From contig NZ_JACSCY010000004.1 of the NCBI RefSeq assembly GCF_014333615.1, forward strand, positions 62,001 to 126,000: a stretch of DNA of 64,000 nt, in the 5' to 3' direction. The notes under the pieces are model-generated. The model did not search any database. It saw only the letters and a program-made list of their open reading frames with translations, and had not been told where the DNA came from. Positions 8,329-17,630 of the stretch are shown piece by piece (positions within the stretch are counted from its first letter, which is position 1; the number at the start of each line of letters is the position of its first letter). The stretch comes from Hymenobacter citatus. GTDB lineage: Bacteria; Bacteroidota; Bacteroidia; Cytophagales; Hymenobacteraceae. A program made the position numbers and the translations under genes.

Positions 8329-9039
8329 ATGCAGAGTATTATTGCGTTTTTACTATCCCTGTCTTTATTGGCCTGTACGCACACCGATGTAGCGCCCACG
8401 CCAACTGTACCACCAGCGCCGGCTGCTACAGTCAGTTTTTTATCCTTAGGCGATTCCTATACCATTGGCGAGGGCGTGGCTGAACAGGCCCGTTGGAGTG
8501 TGCAACTGGCGCAGCAACTGCGCCAGCACGGCACCAATGTAGCCGCGCCCGACCTTATTGCCCGCACCGGTTGGACAACCCAGGACCTGCAACGGGCCAT
8601 GGCGGCCTCCGATAATCGGCGTACCTACGGGCTGGTGTCATTGCTGATTGGCGTCAATGACCAGTACCAGGGCGAGCGTGCCGCCGACTATCGGCCTCGT
8701 TTGCGCGAACTGCTGCAAACGGCTACACGCTTTGCCGGCGGCAGCCCCGGCCGGGTAGTTGTACTCTCCATCCCAGACTGGGGACACACGCCTTACGCCC
8801 AAGGGCGAAACCGGGTACAGATTGGACAGGAAATCGACCAGTTCAACGAGGTGGCACGACAGGAGTGCCAGCAGGCCGGTATTGCCTTCGTAGACATTAC
8901 CGGCCTCACGCGCGCCGCCACTAACGATGCCTCGCAGTTTGCGCCCGATGGCCTACATTATTCTGGTTTGCAGATGGCAAAATGGGCGGAGGCAACACTA
9001 CCGGTTGTGCAGAAACTAGTATCTACAAACGCAAAATAG
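8329..9039 (+). CDS. SGNH/GDSL hydrolase lipoprotein
   Basis: A 236-residue exported lipoprotein. The signal peptide ends in a lipobox LLAC with C16 as the lipidated residue, followed by a Pro/Ala/Thr-rich linker. The SGNH blocks are all present: GDSY (41-44, nucleophile S43), G81, GVND (N110), and DGLH (D207, H210). Enzymes of this family are esterases or lipases that deacylate lipids, acylated polysaccharides or similar substrates; here it would act in the periplasm or on the outer membrane. It follows the GT-C pair by 83 bases but has normal GC-rich codon use, so a functional link is only a possibility. Confidence 0.9.
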   Translation: MQSIIAFLLSLSLLACTHTDVAPTPTVPPAPAATVSFLSLGDSYTIGEGVAEQARWSVQLAQQLRQHGTNVAAPDLIARTGWTTQDLQRAMAASDNRRTYGLVSLLIGVNDQYQGERAADYRPRLRELLQTATRFAGGSPGRVVVLSIPDWGHTPYAQGRNRVQIGQEIDQFNEVARQECQQAGIAFVDITGLTRAATNDASQFAPDGLHYSGLQMAKWAEATLPVVQKLVSTNAK

Positions 9040-9288
9040 GTGCAGAAGCAAGTGCTGCCATAGTGGCTAATCGTGTGTTAGTGCACTGGTCGCTTGAGGC
9101 ATTTAGGCAGATGCTACAACTATCGTATTAGGCAGGCAGTATACTTATTTCGTCGAAATCTATACATCCTGCAAAGTATTCTGTTCTACAGCAGAAACCG
9201 TAGCTAAGGGCCTCGCAGATTGTTGTTGGCATTGTGCTGAATGCTCGCCAGAAGTTACACTCATTTTTTGCCCTCTTTTTGAAACCAT

Positions 9289-12114
9289 ATGCGCCAAACC
9301 TTACTCACTTCTATTGTGTGTGCCAGTCTGTTGCCCGCCGCCGCGTGGGCCCAGACGCAGACCGTAACCGGCCGCGTGACTGGCCCCACCGGTGCCGCCC
9401 TACCCGGCGTAACGGTGCTGGAAAAAGGTACCAGCAACGGCACCTCTACCGACGCGGACGGCCGCTACCGCCTGGCAGTGCCTACGTCGGCTACCCTCAT
9501 TTTCTCGGCCATTGGGCAAACCTCACAGGAAATCCCATTAAATGGCCGCTCCGTGCTCAACGCCCGCTTGCAGGACGCCAGCACCGACCTTAGCGAGGTG
9601 GTGGTAACCGGCTCACGCGCCACCGAGGGTCGTTCCAACATCCTTACCACGGCACCGGTCGATGTTATTTCGGCCCGCGAGATTAAAGCCTTTGCCCAGA
9701 CCGATGTGAGCCAAGTGCTTACCTACGTGGCGCCTTCTTTTCAATCGTCGCGGCAGGCTATTGCCGATGGTACCGACTTTGTGGATCCGGCCAGTCTGCG
9801 CGGCCTCGGTCCCGACCAAGTGCTGGTGCTGGTGAACGGCAAGCGTCGCCACAACTCGGCCTTGGTAAACATCAACGGTACGGTGGGTAGGGGCTCGGTG
9901 GGCACCGACCTCAACGTAATTCCCACGGCCAGCATCAAGCGCATCGAAGTGCTGCGCGATGGTGCCTCAGCCTTATATGGCTCTGATGCCATTGCGGGCG
10001 TTATCAACATTCAGCTCAAAGACGACTCGACGGGCGTGACCAGCACCGGCTACTACGGCCAGACGGTGGAAAGTGACGGCAAAACCGAGCAAGTTGATAT
10101 CAATGTGGGCATTGGCCTGAACAAGCGCGGCTTTCTGGACCTGAGTGGGCAGCTTCTGAATCGTGGCTACACCGACCGCTCCTTTGCCGACCGGACGCCA
10201 CTGATCTACCTGGGTAGCGGCGGGGCCTACCCGGCTTCTGCCAACACGGAGGAGGCTCGTCGCGCCCTCAAGGCGCAAGACGACGCGCTGGTAGCAGCCA
10301 ATGGCTACGACCGGCGAAACCTGCGCGTGGGACAATCGGCCACGCGCAACTTTGGCGGCTTCCTAAACGGGGCCTACCGTCTGGGGCGCGGCTATGAGGT
10401 ATACCTATCGGGGGGCGCGTCGTACCGCACGGGCAAGGGCTCAGGCTTCAGCCGCCTACCCAACCAGGCCACGCAGAGCGACCTGACCATCTTCCCAAAC
10501 GGCTACCTACCCTTCATCAACACTACTATCTACGACCAGTCGGCTATTGTGGGCGTGCGCAATACATTCGGCGGTTTTGCGGTTGATCTGAGCAACACCT
10601 TCGGCCGCAACGAGTTGCGCTACGACGTTAGCAACTCCGTGAATGCCTCCCTGCCCCAGGGACCCGGCATTGTGAACCCCATGGACTTCTACGCGGGCCG
10701 ACTGGCGTTTCTGCAAAACACTACCAACCTAAGCGTATCGCGGCGTTTTATGGATGTGGGGCCGTTGGCTAGCCTAAACGTAGCCGCCGGGGGCGAGTTT
10801 CGGTACGATAACTTCCTGATTGGCAAGGGTGAGTACGCTTCGTATATCAATGGCGGCCGCAGAATAAACGGTGCGCCTACCGCCTCTGGTGCTCAGGTAT
10901 TTCCAGGGTATCAGCCCCAGGACGAAGTGAACAAGGGCCGCACCAACGTGGCGGGCTACCTCGATTTTGAAAGCGACATCACGGATAAGCTGCTGGTGCA
11001 TTTGGCCGGCCGGGCCGAGCGCTACAGCGACTTTGGCGGCAACGTGAGCGGCCAGTTGGGCGCCCGCTACAGCATTTTGCGCACGGTGGCTGTGCGCGGC
11101 TCCATTGGCAATGGTTTCCGTGCGCCCTCGTTGCAGCAGCGCTACTTCACCAACACCAGCACGCAGTTTATCAGTGGATTACCCAACCAGGTGCTCACCG
11201 TCAACAACGACAACCCCATTGTGCGCAACAGTTTTGATGACCCGAGCCAGCGTGGGTTTGGGGTAGGGTCGCTGAAACAAGAGAAGTCGAAGAACTATAG
11301 CTTGGGCCTGACCAGCAGCATCGGCCGCACGTTCACGCTGACGGTAGACGCCTACCAGATTGATATTCGCGACCGGATTGTGCTGTCATCACAGTTTGCC
11401 AAAAGTAACCCAGCCGTTACGCCGCCTACCATTGTCGACCAGATTCTGGCGGGTCGCGACGTGAGCCGGGTGCAGTTCTTTGCCAATGCTGTGAATACCC
11501 GCACCCAAGGCATTGATATTGTGGCTAATGAGCGCCTGCCCTTGGGCGAGAACAGCCGCCTGACGCTGACGGCCGCCGCCAACTTCAACAAAACGGAAGT
11601 GACCAGTTTCAACAGTACGTCCTCTACCATCAACAACGACCAGACGGTAGGCACCGGCAACCTGCAAAACACGCTCTTCGACCGGCAACAGCGCACCCGC
11701 CTCGAATACGGCAACCCGCGCAGCAAAATCAACCTGTCGGCGGCGTATACCCGCGGTATTTTCGGCGTGGAGGCCCGCACGGTACGCTTCGGCGAAATCC
11801 GCTCGGCCGACGCCAACCCGGCCCGCGCCAACCTCGACCAGACCTTCTCAGCCAAATGGATTACCGACCTGACGCTGAATGCGCAAATTACCAAGCAAAT
11901 AGGACTGGCCATCGGCTCCAACAACCTGTTCAACGTGTATCCCGACAAGATTTACGTGAATCCGCGCAACGACCCAAACAATTTCTCAGTTGACCCCAAT
12001 CTGAGCTATAGTTCTTCGCTGGACAACTCCAACCGAGGCCGTTATTTATACAGCGCCAACCAGTTTGGCTTCAACGGCGCGTTTTACTTTGCCCGCGTAA
12101 GCGTTTCGCTGTAA
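9289..12114 (+). CDS. TonB-dependent receptor with carboxypeptidase-regulatory-like domain
   Basis: A 941-residue outer-membrane receptor. After a signal peptide (cleavage after AAAWA) comes a carboxypeptidase D regulatory-like beta-sandwich (TVTGRVTGPTGAALPGVTV, about 24-95), the plug domain (EVVVTGSR to VINIQLKDD, about 100-245, including the family signature VLVNGKRRHNSALV and RIEVLRDGASALYGSDA), and a long beta-barrel ending in FYFARVSVSL. Receptors of this type import siderophores, cobalamin or glycans using TonB energy. The plug signature matches a group often linked to metal or vitamin uptake, but no SusD-like partner or regulator is adjacent, so the ligand is unknown. It ends at a strong bidirectional terminator. 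Confidence 0.93.
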   Translation: MRQTLLTSIVCASLLPAAAWAQTQTVTGRVTGPTGAALPGVTVLEKGTSNGTSTDADGRYRLAVPTSATLIFSAIGQTSQEIPLNGRSVLNARLQDASTDLSEVVVTGSRATEGRSNILTTAPVDVISAREIKAFAQTDVSQVLTYVAPSFQSSRQAIADGTDFVDPASLRGLGPDQVLVLVNGKRRHNSALVNINGTVGRGSVGTDLNVIPTASIKRIEVLRDGASALYGSDAIAGVINIQLKDDSTGVTSTGYYGQTVESDGKTEQVDINVGIGLNKRGFLDLSGQLLNRGYTDRSFADRTPLIYLGSGGAYPASANTEEARRALKAQDDALVAANGYDRRNLRVGQSATRNFGGFLNGAYRLGRGYEVYLSGGASYRTGKGSGFSRLPNQATQSDLTIFPNGYLPFINTTIYDQSAIVGVRNTFGGFAVDLSNTFGRNELRYDVSNSVNASLPQGPGIVNPMDFYAGRLAFLQNTTNLSVSRRFMDVGPLASLNVAAGGEFRYDNFLIGKGEYASYINGGRRINGAPTASGAQVFPGYQPQDEVNKGRTNVAGYLDFESDITDKLLVHLAGRAERYSDFGGNVSGQLGARYSILRTVAVRGSIGNGFRAPSLQQRYFTNTSTQFISGLPNQVLTVNNDNPIVRNSFDDPSQRGFGVGSLKQEKSKNYSLGLTSSIGRTFTLTVDAYQIDIRDRIVLSSQFAKSNPAVTPPTIVDQILAGRDVSRVQFFANAVNTRTQGIDIVANERLPLGENSRLTLTAAANFNKTEVTSFNSTSSTINNDQTVGTGNLQNTLFDRQQRTRLEYGNPRSKINLSAAYTRGIFGVEARTVRFGEIRSADANPARANLDQTFSAKWITDLTLNAQITKQIGLAIGSNNLFNVYPDKIYVNPRNDPNNFSVDPNLSYSSSLDNSNRGRYLYSANQFGFNGAFYFARVSVSL

Positions 12115-12127
12115 GTGCAAGACTGCT

Positions 12128-12170
12128 AAGCAAAAGGGCCAGCCTTCTGAGAAGGCTGGCCCTTTTGCTT
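12128..12170. terminator. Bidirectional terminator between TonB receptor and OmpA lipoprotein
   Basis: Perfect 20-nt arms (12128-12147 and 12151-12170; core GGGCCAGCCTTC) with a three-base loop, with A- and T-rich outer ends. It separates two convergent genes. Confidence 0.9.
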
Positions 12171-12189
12171 AGGGTAGGAAGCTATGGGA

Positions 12190-13209
12190 CTATTGCCCGC
12201 CAGTAGTCGCCGCCGAGTTACTATCCAGAATCTGAAACAGCTCGTTGAGCTTGGGCGTGAGGATGATTTCCGTGCGACGGTTCAGGGCTTTATCGGCGGC
12301 GTTGTCGTTGGGGGCTACGGGTAGGTACTGCGAGCGGCCGGAGGCCGTCACGCGCTGGGGCGCTACCCCGCTCACGGTGAGCAAACGGGCAATTTCGGTG
12401 GCGCGCAGCACGCTCAGGTCCCAGTTGTCCTGCATGCCGGCCGTGCCACGCGTGATGGGTACATTGTCGGTGTGGCCTTCCACCACCACGTTCACATCGG
12501 GTTGCTCCTGTAGCACCTGGGCCAGCTTTTTGAGGGCATCCTGGCCTTTGGGGTCTACCTTGGTAGAGCCCGATTTGAACAGCAGTTGCTCCGAAAGTGA
12601 CACGTATACTTTGCCGTTGCGCAACTCCACCTTCAGGTCGTTGGATTTGAAGCCGAGCAGCGCGTTGTTGACTTTGGCGCGCAGGTCGTTCACGGCTTTG
12701 TCTTTGGCGGCCAGCGCCTGCTGTAACTCCGCCAGGCGGGCTTCGCGGGTTTTCAGATCAGCATTCAGCTGGTCGATTTGCGTGCGGCTTTTTTTCAGGT
12801 TCACGTCCAGCTCGCCTAGCTCGGCTTCGCGGCGGGCCAGGTCCTTGGCTACCTTGTCGTAGTCGGCCGATTTGTTGGCCATGGCCCGGTCGCTGTTCTT
12901 GAGCAGCTTGTCGTACGAGTCGTTCAGCTCGCCATACAGGCTCTGCGTTTTGCGCAGGATGTTGCCCGTTTGCGTAGAATCATTCACGAGGCGCTTCTTG
13001 TCGAGGCGCAGTTGGGCCAGCTCGTCGTTGGCTTTCTGCAACTCGGCCACTGCCTGGCGTTGGCGCTTTTCCAGATCTTCTTTGGCTTGCTGGGTAGCGG
13101 TTTGGCGAGCCTGCAATTCATCGTATTTGCGGGAGGCTACGCAGCTGGGTAGGGTAGTAGAAGCAGCCACTACAAGCGCGGCTAAGGTCAGCGAAGAGAA
13201 TTTATACAC
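12190..13209 (-). CDS. OmpA-family lipoprotein with coiled coil
   Basis: A 339-residue outer-membrane lipoprotein. The signal peptide ends in LPSC (C23). Residues about 25-195 form a long, heptad-rich Ala/Lys/Glu/Asp/Leu coiled coil. The C-terminal part (about 205-325) is an OmpA/MotB peptidoglycan-binding domain with LLFKSGSTKVDPKG, VVVEGHTDNVPI and NRRTEIILTP. The protein probably bridges the outer membrane and the cell wall, like Pal or MotB-type anchors, with the coiled coil acting as a spacer or oligomerisation rod. It is convergent with the TonB receptor and divergent from accD. Confidence 0.92.
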   Translation of the reverse strand: MYKFSSLTLAALVVAASTTLPSCVASRKYDELQARQTATQQAKEDLEKRQRQAVAELQKANDELAQLRLDKKRLVNDSTQTGNILRKTQSLYGELNDSYDKLLKNSDRAMANKSADYDKVAKDLARREAELGELDVNLKKSRTQIDQLNADLKTREARLAELQQALAAKDKAVNDLRAKVNNALLGFKSNDLKVELRNGKVYVSLSEQLLFKSGSTKVDPKGQDALKKLAQVLQEQPDVNVVVEGHTDNVPITRGTAGMQDNWDLSVLRATEIARLLTVSGVAPQRVTASGRSQYLPVAPNDNAADKALNRRTEIILTPKLNELFQILDSNSAATTGGQ

Positions 13210-13333
13210 GGAATAAACGTAGGTGAAACAGCAAGAGTAACGGAATAGTCCGATAGGGCCTACCCTGTAGCAAGGTAGCCAGTTGCGGGGGCAACTTCCA
13301 ATTCTTCTGGCTGGCTCAAATCAAATTTCGGAC

Positions 13334-13472
13334 TATCTTTGTTCTTGCTCGATGCTAATTACAGCGTTATAAGTCAGATAGTTAGCTTAAATTTCTGTCT
13401 GAGTTTTAGAAATAGCCAAGCAATTCTTCCGGCCAAAAATCCGGCCCGTAGCCACCCGGCGTAGTATCTTTG
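13334..13472 (+). promoter_or_regulatory. accD promoter region with two TATCTTTG boxes
   Basis: The 300-base gap before accD holds two exact copies of TATCTTTG, at 13334-13341 and 13465-13472. Both match the Bacteroidota -7 consensus TAnnTTTG. The second lies 38 bases before the ATG. No -33 TTG at standard spacing is evident for either. Two promoters, or one promoter and a decoy, would both fit. Confidence 0.5.
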
Positions 13473-13510
13473 TCGTCACACGCTAGTATCCGCCCCTCAA
13501 TCTTTACCTG

Positions 13511-14398
13511 ATGTCTTGGTTTAAACGCGTAGAAAAAGGCATTGTCACGCCCACGGAGGAAAAAAAGGAAACCCCCGACGGCTTGTGGTACAAGTGCCCG
13601 GAATGCAAAACCGTGGCCACCATGGCCGAGCACAAGCGCCTGCTCTACACCTGCGCCAACTGCAACCACCACGACCGCATCAACTCAGCCGAGTATTTCG
13701 AGGTGCTGTTTGATGACAACCAGTTTACGGAACTGGACGCCGACCTCACTTCCGGCGACCCGCTGCACTTCGTCGATACCAAGCCCTACCCCCAGCGCGT
13801 GGCGGCTACCGAGCGCGCCACCGGCCTGCACGATGCCGTGCGCACGGCGTATGGCCGCAGCCAGGGTGCCGAGCTGGTGATTGCCTGCATGGATTTCAAA
13901 TTTATTGGCGGCTCCATGGGCTCGGTGGTAGGCGAGAAGATTGCCCGCGCCATCGACTACGCCCGCCAGCACCGCATCCCGTTCCTGATGATCAGCAAAT
14001 CGGGGGGCGCGCGCATGATGGAAGCCGGCTACTCTCTGATGCAGATGGCCAAAACGTCGGCCAAGCTGGCCCTGCTTTCCGAAGCCGGTGTGCCCTACGT
14101 ATCCTTGCTCACCGACCCCACCACGGGCGGCGTAACGGCCTCGTTTGCCATGCTGGGCGATTTTAATATTGCCGAGCCGGGTGCACTCATTGGTTTCGCC
14201 GGTCCGCGCGTGATCAAAGAAACCATTGGCAAAGACTTGCCGAAAGATTTCCAAAGCTCCGAGTTCGTGTTGGAGCATGGCTTCCTCGATTTCATTGTAG
14301 ATCGTAAAGACCTGAAGCAGAAGCTGGCCGATTTGCTGCACCTGCTACGCCTTGCCGCAGTGGCAGAGCCTGCAACCGCGACGGCAGCCCGCCGTTAG
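13511..14398 (+). CDS. accD: Acetyl-CoA carboxylase carboxyltransferase subunit beta
   Basis: A 295-residue cytoplasmic protein of typical AccD length. The N-terminal zinc ribbon is intact (C29, C32, C48, C51 in KCPEC and TCANC). The crotonase-like core contains [27 protein letters not shown] and the CoA-binding region [17 protein letters not shown] followed by IGFAGPRVI. With AccA it transfers carboxylate from biotin to acetyl-CoA to make malonyl-CoA, the first committed step of fatty-acid synthesis. accA is not in this window, so the subunits are encoded apart. A perfect hairpin terminator follows. Confidence 0.97.
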   Translation: MSWFKRVEKGIVTPTEEKKETPDGLWYKCPECKTVATMAEHKRLLYTCANCNHHDRINSAEYFEVLFDDNQFTELDADLTSGDPLHFVDTKPYPQRVAATERATGLHDAVRTAYGRSQGAELVIACMDFKFIGGSMGSVVGEKIARAIDYARQHRIPFLMISKSGGARMMEAGYSLMQMAKTSAKLALLSEAGVPYVSLLTDPTTGGVTASFAMLGDFNIAEPGALIGFAGPRVIKETIGKDLPKDFQSSEFVLEHGFLDFIVDRKDLKQKLADLLHLLRLAAVAEPATATAARR

Positions 14399-14430
14399 AG
14401 TAATTGCCGGCAAAAGCGGCAAGCTTTTTG

Positions 14431-14477
14431 AAAAAGCCTCTTCAACTGTATTATTCACATGTTGAAGAGGCTTTTTT
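14431..14477 (+). terminator. accD terminator
   Basis: Sixteen-base arms (AAAAAGCCTCTTCAAC at 14431-14446 and its complement at 14461-14476) with a 14-nt loop, ending in a T-run. Confidence 0.9.
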
Positions 14478-14614
14478 TGTGTTGAGGTGCTTGACTTAGA
14501 TAGCCTTACAGATAGAAAGCAATTTCGAACAAACATTTTCGGCCGAAGTACAGTACCCAACACCGGACAACCATCGTTTCTCTTTCCCTACATTTTTCAC
14601 CAAAGTTCCTACTG

Positions 14615-15346
14615 ATGAAATCTCCTAACGCAATTATTTCGCTGTGCCTGGCACTGATGCTGTTTTTGGGCTCGTGCGCTACTTCGCGCAACCCCAACAT
14701 TCCGGACGCCAACGGCACTGGCCCACGCAAAACCGGCATGAATAAAACCACTAAGGGTGGCTTGCTGGGTGCTGGTGGCGGCGCTGTAGTAGGTGGCGTA
14801 CTCGGCCGCGTAATCGGCGGCTCGGGTGGTACAGCTGCCGGCGCTATTATTGGTGCTGCCGTAGGTGGTGGTGCTGGTGCCCTCATTGGCCGCAAAATGG
14901 ACAAGCAGGCCGAAGAGTTACAGCGCGATATGCAGAACGCTAAGGTAGAGCGCGTGGGCGAAGGCATTAAAGTGACCTTCGACTCGGGCATCCTGTTCGA
15001 TACCAACAAATCGGATCTGCGTCCAGCTTCAATGACGGAAATCCAGAAGATGGCTACTACCCTGAAGAAGTACCCCGACACCAACATCCTGGTAGAAGGC
15101 CACACCGACAACACCGGCACCGACGCCATCAACGACCCCTTGTCGTTGCGCCGCGCCCAGGCCGTGGCCAACTACACGCAGACGCAGGGCGTAGATGCTT
15201 CGCGCATCACTACCAACGGCTACGGCTCGAAGCAGCCCATTGCGGATAACTCGACGGAAGCTGGTCGTCAGGCCAACCGCCGCGTAGAAATTGCCATTTT
15301 CGCCAACGAAAAAATGAAAAAGGCTGCCGAAAACGGCACGCTGTAA
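14615..15346 (+). CDS. OmpA-family lipoprotein with glycine zipper (YiaD/Pal-like)
   Basis: A 243-residue lipoprotein; the lipobox is LGSC with C21. A glycine-zipper region (about 47-95; repeats such as GGLLGAGGGAVVGGVLG and GAIIGAAVGGGAGALIG) precedes the OmpA domain (about 110-230) with FDSGILFDTNKSDL, LVEGHTDNTGTD and NRRVEIAIFAN. This is the layout of E. coli YiaD, which is thought to link outer membrane and peptidoglycan. The next two genes also carry glycine zippers; the one at 16023 is a close paralogue lacking the lipid-anchor cysteine. Confidence 0.93.
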   Translation: MKSPNAIISLCLALMLFLGSCATSRNPNIPDANGTGPRKTGMNKTTKGGLLGAGGGAVVGGVLGRVIGGSGGTAAGAIIGAAVGGGAGALIGRKMDKQAEELQRDMQNAKVERVGEGIKVTFDSGILFDTNKSDLRPASMTEIQKMATTLKKYPDTNILVEGHTDNTGTDAINDPLSLRRAQAVANYTQTQGVDASRITTNGYGSKQPIADNSTEAGRQANRRVEIAIFANEKMKKAAENGTL

Positions 15347-15364
15347 GCTCAACTATAGCGTAAG

Positions 15365-15400
15365 GCAAAGGGCTACTCCACACCGGGGTAGCCCTTTTGC
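15365..15400 (+). terminator. Terminator after the OmpA lipoprotein gene
   Basis: Imperfect stem GCAAAGGGCTACTCC (15365-15379) with GGGGTAGCCCTTTTGC (15385-15400), with a short loop and TTTT inside the right arm. Confidence 0.75.
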
Positions 15401-15514
15401 GTGTAAGAGTTCGGCAAAAAGGAGCATACCTCAACTTGAAGTAGTAGCCTTACGTTATAAAGCCTAAATTTTTCTCATTCAGGCCGTTTTTGCGCCTTTT
15501 ATGATAGCAAGACC

Positions 15515-15754
15515 ATGAAGAAGTTACGTTTGCTCGCCCTTGCCGGCGCTTGTTTTTTTATGACAGAATGCCGGACTAGCACGGCCGTAGGCGCTGGTGC
15601 TGGTGCCGTAGGTGGCGGCCTGATTGGTGGTGGCAAAGGCGCGGCCATTGGGGCTGGGGTAGGCGCTATAGGTGGTTCGCTCTATGGCAAAAGTCGCGAT
15701 AAGAAAAAACGCGAGCAGCGCCGGGAAGAACGCCGTAACCGTCGCAATAACTAG
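15515..15754 (+). CDS. Small glycine-zipper protein
   Basis: A 79-residue exported protein. After a short hydrophobic leader, residues 24-55 form a dense glycine zipper (AVGAGAGAVGGGLIGGGKG, then GAGVGAIGGSLYG), and the last 20 residues are extremely basic (KKKREQRREERRNRRN). The sequence MTEC around C19 is a poor lipobox because of the Glu before Cys, so lipidation is doubtful. The protein resembles a free-standing version of the zipper in its two neighbours but has no OmpA domain. Probably an outer-membrane or periplasmic stress-type protein; function unknown. Confidence 0.8.
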   Translation: MKKLRLLALAGACFFMTECRTSTAVGAGAGAVGGGLIGGGKGAAIGAGVGAIGGSLYGKSRDKKKREQRREERRNRRNN

Positions 15755-15782
15755 CCCAGCAATATACTTCGCGGGCAATAGC

Positions 15783-15822
15783 AGCAGAAGGACTATCCAC
15801 GATGGGTAGTCCTTCTGCTTTT
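15783..15822 (+). terminator. Terminator after the small glycine-zipper gene
   Basis: Sixteen-base arms (AGCAGAAGGACTATCC at 15783-15798; 15804-15819) with one G-T pair and a five-base loop, followed by TTTT. Confidence 0.85.
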
Positions 15823-16022
15823 AGCGTTGGTATCAAATACCGTATTTCGCTGCTAGCGCAGTGGCGAACCAGAAGACTCCAAAGGGCAATTATTTGATAA
15901 TCAAAAAGCAACTAAGAATTGTGCTGAAGGCATAACAAATAGGGGGATTTTGGCAAGGTGGTTGCCAATAGGCCCATAGCAGTCCGGTGCTGTGCGTATT
16001 CTCTCCCATTTATTTGATTTTC

Positions 16023-16724
16023 ATGAAAACTTCCCGTTCCATCCTTTCTTTGCTGCTAGCGTTGCTCTTGCTGGGTAGCCACTTCGCCGAAGCGCAAACC
16101 ACCACCAAAAAGCCCATGAGTAAAACCGCGAAGGGTGGCCTGCTGGGTGCCGGTGGTGGTGCCCTGGTGGGCGGCGTGCTGGGCCGTGTAATTGGTGGTA
16201 AAAACAGCACCGCTGGCGGTGCTATTATTGGCGCTGCTGTGGGTGGCGGTGCGGGCGCTCTTATTGGCCGCCGCATGGATAAGCAGGCGGCCGAGTTGAA
16301 GCGTGAAATGGCCGGTGCTACCGTGGAGCGCGTAGGCGAAGGAATCAAAATCACGTTCGACTCGGGTATCTTGTTTGCCAAGAACTCTTCGACGCTGACC
16401 TCTGCCGCGCAGGAAAACATTGCCACCTTGGCTGCTACCCTCAAAAAATACGGCGACACCAACGTACTGGTAGAAGGCCACACCGATAACACTGGCACCG
16501 ACGCCATCAACAACCCGTTGTCGCAGCGCCGGGCGCAGGCTGTGGCTAATTACACCCAGAGCCAAGGCGTAGACGCTTCGCGCTTCCAGGTGACCGGCTA
16601 CGGCTCGAAGCAGCCGATTGCCGATAACTCGACGGAGGCCGGCCGTAGCGCCAACCGCCGTGTGGAAGTGGCTATTTATGCCAATGAGAAATTGAAGAAA
16701 GCGGCCGAGAAAGGCACTATCTAA
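16023..16724 (+). CDS. Secreted OmpA-family glycine-zipper protein (paralogue)
   Basis: A 233-residue paralogue of the lipoprotein at 14615. The start at 16023 gives a normal signal peptide ending AEA before QTTT; an upstream start 12 codons earlier adds a second hydrophobic patch and is unlikely. The zipper (GGLLGAGGGALVGGVLG to GALIGRR) and the OmpA domain (FDSGILFAKNSSTL, LVEGHTDNTGTD, NRRVEVAIYAN) align with the sister protein almost residue for residue. The lipobox cysteine is absent, so this copy would be periplasmic or held in the outer membrane only by the zipper. That difference suggests divided roles after duplication. Confidence 0.93.
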   Translation: MKTSRSILSLLLALLLLGSHFAEAQTTTKKPMSKTAKGGLLGAGGGALVGGVLGRVIGGKNSTAGGAIIGAAVGGGAGALIGRRMDKQAAELKREMAGATVERVGEGIKITFDSGILFAKNSSTLTSAAQENIATLAATLKKYGDTNVLVEGHTDNTGTDAINNPLSQRRAQAVANYTQSQGVDASRFQVTGYGSKQPIADNSTEAGRSANRRVEVAIYANEKLKKAAEKGTI

Positions 16725-16836
16725 TACAATTCGCGTTGCCAGGTACTACAGTCGGCGGCTTTCCTACCCAGGGAAGCCGCTGCTTTTTTTGGGGGTAGGG
16801 AGGCAACTCCGCGGGGCGCTTGTGGGTAGAAAGCAC

Positions 16837-17595
16837 ATGACCAACGCCGCCCCGCTTTCGCCCGCCCAGAAAACCTGGCAAAACCACCTGATCCTAAACG
16901 ATTTTTACGGCGAATTATCCTCCACCCCGCGGCGCACACCCATGCGCGAGTTGATCAGCACGGTGTTGTCGCATCGCACCACGCACGCCGACGAGGAACT
17001 GGCCTACTCCCGTATGCTGGAAACCTTCGGCGACTGGGAAGGCGTGCTGGCCGCGCCTACCCCCGAGTTGGCCCACGCCATCCGTACCACGCGCTGGCCC
17101 GATACGCAGGCGCCACGCATCCAAGATATTCTGCGCCGCATCAAGGCCGAACGGGGCGAGTTTACGCTGGATTTCCTGGCCGACTGGCCCACCGAACAGG
17201 GCTTGCAGTGGCTGACCGACATGCCCGGCATCGGCCTGAAAACGGCCTCACTGGTGTTGCTGTTCAACTTCCAAAAGCCCGTATTGCCAGTCGATACGCA
17301 CGTGCACCGCATTGCCCAGCGGGTAGGGATGATTGGGCCAAAGGTTTCGGCGGAGCGGGCGCACAAGCTGCTGTTGGAGCAACTGCCCCAGGATGCACGC
17401 GTACTGCTCAACTTTCACAAGCATAACTACTGGCACGGCCAGCGCGTGTGCCTCTACACCAAGCCTGACTGCGCCCGCTGCCCGCTCAAAGCCTTCTGCG
17501 ACTATTACATGGAGCACTATGGGCCGGCCACGCCTGAGGCGCTGGCTGCTACCCCCAAGCGCTGGGATACGGCCTGGGGGGAGTTGCCACATTAG
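16837..17595 (+). CDS. Endonuclease III-family (HhH-GPD) DNA glycosylase
   Basis: A 252-residue DNA-repair enzyme. It has a helix-hairpin-helix DMPGIGLKTASLVLL with the catalytic lysine K135, the catalytic aspartate D153 in LPVDTHVHRI, and a C-terminal 4Fe-4S cluster motif C205-x6-C212-x2-C215-x5-C221. These are the features of a bifunctional glycosylase/AP lyase acting on oxidised pyrimidines. The N-terminal pattern VLSHRTTHADE replaces the usual LSxQTxD of E. coli Nth, so it belongs to a divergent Nth subgroup, and I give no gene symbol. ATG 16837 is chosen; a TTG start 16 codons upstream adds a weakly conserved-looking Gly/Arg tail. Confidence 0.9.
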   Translation: MTNAAPLSPAQKTWQNHLILNDFYGELSSTPRRTPMRELISTVLSHRTTHADEELAYSRMLETFGDWEGVLAAPTPELAHAIRTTRWPDTQAPRIQDILRRIKAERGEFTLDFLADWPTEQGLQWLTDMPGIGLKTASLVLLFNFQKPVLPVDTHVHRIAQRVGMIGPKVSAERAHKLLLEQLPQDARVLLNFHKHNYWHGQRVCLYTKPDCARCPLKAFCDYYMEHYGPATPEALAATPKRWDTAWGELPH

Positions 17596-17630
17596 CTTCT
17601 GTTAAGCAGCAGGCTATATTAAGCTCTATA

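Noticed and set aside
13685-14341. 218-codon frame antisense to accD
   Set aside because: Shadow of a highly conserved gene on the other strand.
14615-16724. Tandem assembly duplication of the OmpA genes
   Set aside because: The copies differ in signal peptide, codons and many residues, so they are true paralogues.
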